From Sinorhizobium saheli (GTDB taxonomy: Bacteria > Pseudomonadota > Alphaproteobacteria > Rhizobiales > Rhizobiaceae): DNA of 64,000 bases. The DNA lies in NCBI RefSeq assembly GCF_001651875.1, contig NZ_LNQB01000072.1, positions 186,001 to 250,000 on the forward strand. The letters are read 5' to 3'. This document shows, piece after piece, positions 58,441 to 64,000 of this stretch. Position 1 is the stretch's first letter. Every line of letters begins with the position of its first letter. Position numbers and translations under genes: made by a program. The notes beneath the pieces are model-generated. The model made no database searches. It was not told where the DNA came from and saw only the letters and a program-made list of their open reading frames with translations.

Positions 58441-58654
58441 TCAAGGCCTCGATGGAAAAGCATTGCGGGTGTTGAGCGCGCCTCGAACCTATCGGCCCAG
58501 TCGGCCGGAACCAATACGACAAAATGCGCAGGAGCGGTCCTGGCCGCAATCAATCCGGGTAACGGTGCGAAACAATTTGTTCCGGGAGCGACAGCAGATT
58601 GGCCCTACTTCGGAGCGAATCGAGGGGCCATAAGATTTGAAGCGCAGTCAGCTG

Positions 58655-58702
58655 GAGCGGGATGAGGAAAAGTGTGGAGCGATTTTCCGCAGCATCCCGC
58701 TC
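58655..58702. repeat. Palindromic repeat GAGCGGGATG...CATCCCGCTC
   Basis: Outer arms of 10 bp (58655-58664 and 58693-58702) and inner arms GGAAAA/TTTTCC (58666-58671 and 58683-58688). Resembles short dispersed palindromes of Rhizobiaceae. Confidence 0.7.
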
Positions 58703-58717
58703 TAAACTATTAGAATC

Positions 58718-58761
58718 GATCACGATGATTTTGGTCGATCCGATCTAGAATCATCGTGATC
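58718..58761. repeat. 13-bp perfect inverted repeat
   Basis: GATCACGATGATT (58718-58730) and its complement at 58749-58761, with an 18-base loop. It ends 18 bases before the orphan start codon, so it may also act as a leader structure. Confidence 0.7.
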
Positions 58762-58779
58762 TAACGAGCAAGAGAGACT

Positions 58780-59211
58780 ATGAAAGCCGCCCTCATCGTC
58801 ATGACCATTCTCGGTTGCGACGACAATGTCACCCAGTGCCACTACATCTCGACCGTAAACGGCAACTGGCCATCGATCGCCCGATGCGATGCCGAATCGC
58901 AGAAGGAATTGCCGCAGTTCTCCGACAGGAACTACCCGGTCGTGGTCGCGGTCTGCGAGACCTCGGGAGCGGATGGGATGGCCTCGACCGAACCGGTTCC
59001 GGAAATCGATGCCGCGCCGGCTCAAAACGCGGCCGCCGAGCAGACCCCGGCGTCGCCCCTGGAAGAACAAAAGCCGACCCTGCCGAAGCGCGCCCTGGCG
59101 CTCGTCAGCGGCGCGATACCGGACCGGGAGAAATTGAAGGCGATCGTCACGGCGCCGGTCCACTATGTGGAAGACGGTTACTCCTGGGTTGCGCGCCGGT
59201 TCGGCAACTGA
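58780..59211 (+). CDS. Orphan small protein with cysteine-rich N-terminal half
   Basis: A 143-residue protein not recognised. The first 60 residues contain MTILGCDDNVTQCHYI and three further cysteine-containing positions (Cys13, Cys20, Cys36, Cys58 by count). The middle is Pro/Ala/Glu-rich and the tail is basic and aromatic (HYVEDGYSWVARRFG). The N-terminus MKAALIVMTILG is mildly hydrophobic but lacks a clear signal peptidase site. Its own promoter would lie in the palindromic region. Convergent with DUF2336. Confidence 0.7.
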   Translation: MKAALIVMTILGCDDNVTQCHYISTVNGNWPSIARCDAESQKELPQFSDRNYPVVVAVCETSGADGMASTEPVPEIDAAPAQNAAAEQTPASPLEEQKPTLPKRALALVSGAIPDREKLKAIVTAPVHYVEDGYSWVARRFGN

Positions 59212-59232
59212 CGCGGCTGGACGCCAGGAAAA

Positions 59233-60363
59233 TCAGGCAGCCTCGCGGGACACCAGCAGCGCGTAGTCACGCGCCATCTGCCGCTGCTCGGCAAAGGCGA
59301 GCCGTTCCACGAGCTCGGCGATCGCATGGGAAGCACCCGAAGAGCGGCGGCGAAGATGGTCCGAGAGCCTGGCGGCGACAGGGACGGACGCCTCCGATCC
59401 CGCCTTTGCCTCGCTCCGGCAGAGCAGCACCGCTTCCGCGAAGACCTCGCTCAACTCACGGCCGAGCCCGGCGCTCTCGATCAGGGCGCGGACCGAATGG
59501 ACACGGCCGCCGGAAAGGATGGCGCGAACGCGCCTTTCCGGAACGCCGGTGAGATCGACGATCGCCGCGGAGAAGAATTCAGCCTTGCCGTTGCAGAGCG
59601 CGCTCAGGAGCAGCGCCGGCGTCAGGCGGCCGGCCTCGCGAAGATGAGTCACGATCCGGGGCAGTTCCTTTTGGGGCGCCGCCGCGGAAAGGGCAAGCGC
59701 GGCCGCGTCGCAGGCTTCCCGTGCGATGCGCTGCACCCGCTGCTCGCCGATCGTCGCCCGGACCAGGCCACAGGTGGCGAGCGCCGCCCCGACCTCCTCG
59801 GCGAGTGACTGTCGCGCGTCGCTCGGCAGATCGCCGCGCGCGAGCAGCCTGTCCCGGACGGCTGCGACATGGCCGAGCCGGCCGGCGATCCGTCGCAACG
59901 ACCGCTGCGAAAGCCCGGCGCCCGGATTTTCCAGCAGGATCAGCACCTCCTCCTCACCGCCGATTTCGGCGATGGCTGCCGCGACGGCGCAGGAGACGGT
60001 ACTGCGCGAAGCGATCAGCGCTCGCGTCTCGACGCTGCCGCGGGCGGCGATGTCGACCAGATCCTCGTCCGTCAGCACCGGGGAGCGGGAAATGGCGACA
60101 TAGGCAATCTCTGGCTGGTCCTCTGCAAGCGCCCGGATGATCGCGCGCGGCGCGGTCGAGCAGTCCGCCAGGGCCTCGACCAGCGCAAGACGCACCTTGG
60201 GCGAAGGATCGTCGAGCAGGAACGTCATGGCCATCTCGGCCGCCTGCTGGTCGATGCCGTTGATCTCGGCCTTCGCATAGGCGCGCCCAAGCGCATTTGC
60301 GGCGCGTGCGCGATCGCCGGTTCTCGCCGTTTCCACCCAGCGAAGAAATGCTTGTATGATCAC
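59233..60363 (-). CDS. DUF2336 domain protein
   Basis: A 376-residue alpha-helical protein of HEAT-like repeats (AEMAMTFLLDDPSPKVRLALVEAL; ISRSPVLTDEDLVDIAARGS), matching DUF2336. No signal peptide or membrane helix. The family is common in alphaproteobacteria and its function is unknown. It starts with GTG (60361-60363). Divergent from the CitE-like gene, 72 bases away, so the two may share a control region. Confidence 0.82.
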   Translation of the reverse strand: MIIQAFLRWVETARTGDRARAANALGRAYAKAEINGIDQQAAEMAMTFLLDDPSPKVRLALVEALADCSTAPRAIIRALAEDQPEIAYVAISRSPVLTDEDLVDIAARGSVETRALIASRSTVSCAVAAAIAEIGGEEEVLILLENPGAGLSQRSLRRIAGRLGHVAAVRDRLLARGDLPSDARQSLAEEVGAALATCGLVRATIGEQRVQRIAREACDAAALALSAAAPQKELPRIVTHLREAGRLTPALLLSALCNGKAEFFSAAIVDLTGVPERRVRAILSGGRVHSVRALIESAGLGRELSEVFAEAVLLCRSEAKAGSEASVPVAARLSDHLRRRSSGASHAIAELVERLAFAEQRQMARDYALLVSREAA

Positions 60364-60435
60364 CTATGCCCCACTAGACACCCGAAAGCCCCAATGTCCG
60401 AATATTAGCGCTCAAAGGTTTAAGATTGGTTCACC

Positions 60436-61152
60436 ATGTCTGTTAACCGCGCACGAACCATCAAGCCGCTGCTTTATCTACCGGCGGCCGAAGCGCTCCC
60501 CTCCGCAGAGATGCGGAAGGCGGTGCAGGGCGTCATCGTCGAAGCGGGCGGTGATCAGCTTGCCCGCTTGGTAGCGGAAAGAGCGGCGGAGCAGGCACGG
60601 GCGGGCTGCCTTTTTCTGGCCCGGGTCGGATCGGACGTCGGCGAAGACGAGCTTCGTCTTCTGCTTGCCGGCCGCATCGATGGCGTCGTTCTGGCCGCAT
60701 GCCGGGGACCGGCCGATCTCCAGAAGCTCGATGTGATGCTGAAGGTCGCCGAGGCAGAGGCGGGAATAGCCCAGGGCCGAACGGCGCTGCTGGCGGAGTA
60801 CGCGACGGTCCCGGAGAGCGTCCTGTCGCCGCACGCGCTGTCCGGCGCCTCTCCGCGGCTTGCCGCGCTGATATTCGACGCCTCGATGCTTGCGGAAGCG
60901 TGCGGTTGCAAGCGCGTCACCGCGACCGGCGACGTGCCGGCCGTTGTTCGGGCCGGGCGCGCCATGGCCGTGCTCAGGGCACGCGAAGCCGGCATCATCG
61001 CCTACGAGATGCTGCCTGCCGACGCCCTCGACGAGGCGGCCGTGCGACGGCTTTGTACAAACAGCCTTGAAAACGGCTTTTCCGCAGTGGCCGTCGGCTC
61101 GACGGAGCAGCTCGACCTTCTCGCCGCGGCGGGCGTGCTGCCCGAGACCTAG
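60436..61152 (+). CDS. HpcH/CitE-like protein, probably non-canonical
   Basis: A 238-residue protein whose start (RTIKPLLYLPAAEALP) and later segments (LLLAGRIDGVVLAACRGPADLQKLDVML; LSPHALSGASPRLAALIFDA) resemble the citrate-lyase-beta/HpcH aldolase barrel. Typical metal-binding Arg/Glu/Asp motifs are not clearly preserved, so it may be a degenerate or repurposed member. The stop codon runs into a dispersed repeat. Confidence in the gene is good, in the family modest. Confidence 0.7.
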   Translation: MSVNRARTIKPLLYLPAAEALPSAEMRKAVQGVIVEAGGDQLARLVAERAAEQARAGCLFLARVGSDVGEDELRLLLAGRIDGVVLAACRGPADLQKLDVMLKVAEAEAGIAQGRTALLAEYATVPESVLSPHALSGASPRLAALIFDASMLAEACGCKRVTATGDVPAVVRAGRAMAVLRAREAGIIAYEMLPADALDEAAVRRLCTNSLENGFSAVAVGSTEQLDLLAAAGVLPET

Positions 61153-61252
61153 AGCGGAATGCACCCGCATGCGTTCGCGCCACCGCTCTATCTGTTTGTT
61201 TTTGCCGCATTCGTGCCACGTCAGGTGATTCCGCCTGACTGCAAAATGCTCT
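61151..61252. repeat. Dispersed repeat AGAGC...GCTCT, copy A
   Basis: About 102 bp with AGAGC/GCTCT ends and internal segments CATGCGTTCGCGCC, GTTTTTGCCGCATT and CTGACTGCAAAATGCTCT shared with 63550-63645. It occupies nearly all of the gap between converging genes and includes the last base pair of the CitE-like stop codon. Confidence 0.85.
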
Positions 61253-61255
61253 GAC

Positions 61256-61858
61256 TCAGCGGATGGGCCGCATCATCTCGAATACGTCGCCGCCGTCGCA
61301 ATAGTCCATGTAGCCGAGACGGGCGAGCGGCCTGACGGTCGCCATGTCGAAGCGGCCATCGCGGATCGCCTCGTCGCGAATATGGATGCCGACCACGGCG
61401 CCGAAGACGACATAGCTCTCTGAGACCACGCCATCGAGGCCCTTCGGCCGGTATATGTCCGTCATGCGGCATTCGAGCGCTGCGAAAGCCTCGCCGACGA
61501 AAGGAGCCCTGACGAGCCTTCCCTCGACAGGCGTCAGCCCGGCGATCTCGAACTCGCTCTCCCCGTGCGGGGCCGGGGCCGAGGTCGCATTGACGGCTTC
61601 GCTCAGGTTGCGGCTCGCAAAGCTCGCGGTGAACTCCCCCGTCTCTTCGATGTTGCGCACGCTGTCCTTGTAGCCGCTCGAAGAGAACATCACGAGCTTC
61701 GGCCGATCGCTGACCGCATTGAAGAAAGAATAAGGCGCGAGATTGAGCGAACCGTCCGCCGCGCGCGTGCCGATCCAGCCGATCGGCCTTGGCGACACGA
61801 TCGCCTTGAAGGGATCGTGCGGCAAGCCGTGCCGGTTCTCAGCCGTATCGTAGAACAT
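61256..61858 (-). CDS. Flavin reductase-like protein
   Basis: A 200-residue FMN-binding protein of the flavin-reductase split-barrel family. It shows PFKAIVSPRPIGWIGTRAADGSLNLAPYSFFN-type residues (reported here as SPRPIGWIGTRA and NLAPYSFFNAV) and CRMTDIYRP. It probably supplies reduced flavin or acts as an NAD(P)H:flavin oxidoreductase. Start ATG 61858 overlaps the nitroreductase stop by 1 base; the pair is one unit. Confidence 0.87.
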   Translation of the reverse strand: MFYDTAENRHGLPHDPFKAIVSPRPIGWIGTRAADGSLNLAPYSFFNAVSDRPKLVMFSSSGYKDSVRNIEETGEFTASFASRNLSEAVNATSAPAPHGESEFEIAGLTPVEGRLVRAPFVGEAFAALECRMTDIYRPKGLDGVVSESYVVFGAVVGIHIRDEAIRDGRFDMATVRPLARLGYMDYCDGGDVFEMMRPIR

Positions 61859-62442
61859 CAGCCGTCTTCCCCGACCCAGGTGACGATTTCCGAAAGCTCC
61901 GGCCGCGGGCGCTCAGTCGGGGGCACCATTGCCGTGCCGATATGAACGAAACCGGCGATCCGCTCTCCCGCCTCGACGCCGAGAAGCGGATAGGCCCTTT
62001 CGTCATAGGCATACCATTCGGTCAGCCAGTTGGAGGCATAGCCGAGCGCATTGGCGGCCATCAGCAGGTTGAGGCAGACGGCACCGGCCGACATCAACTG
62101 CTCCCATTCGGGGATCTTGAAATGCGGCGCCGCCTTGCTGACGACGGCGACGACGACGGGCGCGCGCGTCAGCCTGGTCTCCTCCACCTTGATCAGTTCT
62201 TCCGGCATATCCGGCCGGGCGGCGAGCGCCATTTTCCTGAGTTCGGCGCTGATCCGCGCCCTTTCCTCGCCACGATAAACGATGAACCGCCAGGGCGCCA
62301 ACTTGCCGTGATCCGGCACGCGCGAAGCGAGCTGCAGCATTTTCTCCACTTCAGCCTTGCCCGGTCCGGGCGCCCCCATCTGGAAAGCCGGAATGGACCT
62401 GCGGGAGGCGAGGTAATCCACGAGTGTGATTTCAGTTTTCAT
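61858..62442 (-). CDS. Nitroreductase family protein
   Basis: A 194-residue FMN-dependent oxidoreductase (NfsA/BluB-like). It contains [15 protein letters not shown], the central [17 protein letters not shown] and the C-terminal [12 protein letters not shown]. Start ATG 62442. Together with the flavin reductase it forms an overlapping two-gene set. Substrate unknown. Confidence 0.88.
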   Translation of the reverse strand: MKTEITLVDYLASRRSIPAFQMGAPGPGKAEVEKMLQLASRVPDHGKLAPWRFIVYRGEERARISAELRKMALAARPDMPEELIKVEETRLTRAPVVVAVVSKAAPHFKIPEWEQLMSAGAVCLNLLMAANALGYASNWLTEWYAYDERAYPLLGVEAGERIAGFVHIGTAMVPPTERPRPELSEIVTWVGEDG

Positions 62443-62542
62443 ATCGAGCGAATTCCACTAACTTGCCGCCGGACCGACAGCCACGAAAATGCCATACCGG
62501 CGTCTCAAGTGGATTCACCCCGTCAAGAAGTCAACTGCCCTC

Positions 62543-63538
62543 ATGTGCATCCGCTCTCGTATTTTTCTGAGGTCCGTTCTGGCGATCGCGCTCGCGGGGA
62601 GCGGCTTCGGGCGGGCGCTTGCCGAGGACCCCGCCGACGCCTTCAAGAGCTTTCCGTCAATCTCGGGCACGCGCAAGATGCCGAAGCTCACGAGCTTCGG
62701 CCCGCTGATCACCGACCCCACCCAGAATGGCGAACTGAAGGACGTGAAGCTCGAGGCGCTCTTGACCGCCAAGGGCCAGCCGGTGCAGGCGGGCCTCACC
62801 TGGCGGGTCTTCAGCCCCATTCCCGGCAATGACGGGAAACTTCCGCTGCTTGCCACTTCCGAAGGCGGATCGACGGCGTTCAACCTCGTGCCCGGCGAAT
62901 ATTTCGTCAACGTCGCCTTCGGCCGCGCCGGCGCGACCCGCAAGATTCGCGTGCCCGAAGAAGGCACGCTCGACAAGCAGGTGCTGGTGCTCGATGCCGG
63001 CGGCGTGATGCTCAATGCCGTCTCCGGCAGCGACGTGCGCATCCCGCCGAACGAACTCAGCTTTTCGATCTTTTCCGCCGACGTGAAGGAGGACGGCGAA
63101 CGGGCGCTTGTGGTCGCCGACGTGAAGCCCAACACCGTGATCCGCCTCAATGCCGGGACCTACCACGTCGTATCCAACTACGGTTCGGTCAATGCCGTGA
63201 TCCGTGCCGACATCCAGATCGAGGCCGGCAAGCTGACCGACGCGACGATTCAGCACCGGGCCGCGAAGCTGACCCTGAAGCTCGTCTCGGAAGCCGGTGG
63301 CGAGGCGATCGCCGACACCGCCTGGTCGATCCTCACCTCCTCCGGCGACGTCGTCAGCGAGAGCGTCGGCGCCTTCCCGACGCTCGTTCTCGCCGAGGGC
63401 AGCTACACGGCCGTCGCGCGCAACAAGGACAGGATCTACCAGCGCGACTTCGCGGTGAAGGCCGGCGTCAACACCGACGTGGAAGTGCTGCTCAGCGGCA
63501 ACGACGAAGGCGACAAAACGCCCGACGCCCAGGACTGA
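62543..63538 (+). CDS. Secreted beta-rich hypothetical protein
   Basis: A 331-residue protein from ATG 62543, with a clear signal peptide (IFLRSVLAIALAGSGFGRALA, cleavage before EDP). An in-frame ATG at 62489 would add 18 residues to the n-region. The mature part has three similar beta-sandwich-like segments (VKLEALLTAKGQPVQAGLTW; LNAGTYHVVSNYGSV; LKLVSEAGGEAIADTAWSIL), resembling carboxypeptidase-regulatory or invasin-type folds. No enzyme motif. Periplasmic or surface role is inferred. Confidence 0.78.
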   Translation: MCIRSRIFLRSVLAIALAGSGFGRALAEDPADAFKSFPSISGTRKMPKLTSFGPLITDPTQNGELKDVKLEALLTAKGQPVQAGLTWRVFSPIPGNDGKLPLLATSEGGSTAFNLVPGEYFVNVAFGRAGATRKIRVPEEGTLDKQVLVLDAGGVMLNAVSGSDVRIPPNELSFSIFSADVKEDGERALVVADVKPNTVIRLNAGTYHVVSNYGSVNAVIRADIQIEAGKLTDATIQHRAAKLTLKLVSEAGGEAIADTAWSILTSSGDVVSESVGAFPTLVLAEGSYTAVARNKDRIYQRDFAVKAGVNTDVEVLLSGNDEGDKTPDAQD

Positions 63539-63549
63539 CGCCCTCACCT

Positions 63550-63645
63550 AGAGCGGGATGGCGCTCACATGCGTTCGCGCCTATCCATTTGTTTTTGCCG
63601 CATTTGTGCGACGTCGGGTGATTCCACCTGACTGCAAAATGCTCT
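63550..63645. repeat. Dispersed repeat AGAGC...GCTCT, copy B
   Basis: About 96 bp matching copy A, with AGAGC and GCTCT ends and the internal GTGATTCCACC...ACTGCAAAAT block. Located between converging genes. Confidence 0.85.
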
Positions 63646-63688
63646 AACGACAAGCAGGTGACGCTACGTCAGCCCGGCCGCCGAACGT

Positions 63689-63723
63689 AAGGGGCCGGCG
63701 ATTTGATTTCCCGCCGGCCCCTT
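63689..63723 (-). terminator. Terminator of thrS
   Basis: A perfect 12-bp stem AAGGGGCCGGCG/CGCCGGCCCCTT with an 11-base loop, 42 bases beyond the thrS stop. On the minus strand it is followed by TTACG. Confidence 0.75.
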
Positions 63724-63764
63724 ATTGTCATCACATCACGGAAGCTTTGCGCCACGCCGCAGCG

Positions 63765-64000
63765 TCAGCCGCGGGCGGCGTGCCTTTCCGCCCTGCGCTT
63801 CAAGTCCGGCGCCATGGCTTCGGCCGAAAGCGAAGCGACCGCCTCCTCCAGCGACATCGACGTCTGCGCCTGCGAACCGAGGCGGCGGATGTTGACGGAG
63901 CGCTCCTCCGCCTCGCGCTTGCCGCATACGACGATCACCGGAACCTTCGTCACCGAATGCTCGCGGACCTTGTAGTTGATCTTCTCGTTGCGGAAATCGG
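63765..64000 (-). CDS. thrS: Threonyl-tRNA synthetase, C-terminal part
   Basis: A partial frame entering from the right edge, reading [20 protein letters not shown] then [20 protein letters not shown] and ending [16 protein letters not shown]. This is the anticodon-binding end of ThrRS, including the conserved [14 protein letters not shown]-type block. Only about 78 residues are inside the window. The gene charges tRNA-Thr. Confidence 0.94.
   Translation of the reverse strand, partial: DFRNEKINYKVREHSVTKVPVIVVCGKREAEERSVNIRRLGSQAQTSMSLEEAVASLSAEAMAPDLKRRAERHAARG

Larger units (their letters stand above)
58441..58779. other. Divergent region with two palindromic repeats
   Basis: A 339-base gene-free stretch between the acetyltransferase (minus) and the 143-residue orphan (plus). 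It contains the mosaic palindromes at 58655-58702 and 58718-58761. The remainder (58441-58650) shows no recognised promoter or gene. Confidence 0.6.

Overview
This looks like a contiguous piece of the main chromosome of an alphaproteobacterium of the Rhizobiaceae, most likely Sinorhizobium/Ensifer. The clues are high GC content, the broad-specificity amino-acid permease set aapJQMP, the dusB-ntrB-ntrC-ntrY-ntrX cluster followed by trkA and hfq, a fused ispDF, a PHB-granule phasin, a pyruvate dehydrogenase E1-beta carrying its own lipoyl domain, and several families of short palindromic intergenic repeats. No rRNA, tRNA, CRISPR array, transposase, integrase or phage gene was seen. Almost everything is core metabolism and regulation.

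Layout. 1-4.7 kb: AzlC/AzlD-type branched-chain amino-acid exporter, then clpA/clpS and a phasin, all on the minus strand. 4.9-10 kb: DUF3126 protein, cysE, an alpha/beta hydrolase, a zf-CHCC protein, an FAD monooxygenase and metC. 10.3-15.5 kb: aapJQMP plus a GntR regulator on the plus strand. 15.5-20.5 kb: a sulfite-reduction and siroheme run (cysG, DUF2849, cysI, DUF934) followed by a ferredoxin-NADP reductase. 20.7-24.9 kb: deaminase-mazG facing hflX, hfq and a D-amino-acid transaminase. 24.9-33.8 kb: trkA, ntrX, ntrY, ntrC, ntrB and dusB, with dusB-ntrB-ntrC joined by 4-base overlaps. 34-37.8 kb: ispDF-cinA, a RatA-like START protein, lipA and a GlsB-type membrane protein. 37.9-44.9 kb: lpdA, an acetyltransferase, an SGNH esterase, pdhC-pdhB-pdhA and ftsB. 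45.2-51.8 kb: eno, kdsA, a VOC protein, pyrG, secG and tpiA. 52-64 kb: cytochrome b561-YceI, a DprE1-like oxidase, a secreted hydrolase, parE, a less characterised stretch (GNAT, DUF2336, CitE-like, small orphan proteins), flavin reductase and nitroreductase, a secreted beta-rich protein, and the 3' end of thrS.

How it fits together. Several blocks link carbon, nitrogen and sulfur supply: amino-acid uptake (aap), nitrogen two-component control (ntrBC, ntrYX), sulfur assimilation (cysE, metC, cysG, cysI), and the glycolysis-to-acetyl-CoA route (tpiA, eno, pdhABC, lpdA, lipA). The window does not contain an obvious exotic system such as a defence island, secondary-metabolite cluster or mobile element. 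The more unusual signals are: the two DUF genes inside the sulfite-reduction run, NtrX lacking the GAFTGA loop, a DprE1-like oxidase without an adjacent partner, an orphan intrinsic terminator upstream of tpiA that may mark a small RNA, a hairpin abutting the pdhA ribosome binding site, and repeat families placed mainly at gene 3' ends and between convergent genes. Family names are from reading the translations, not from database searches.
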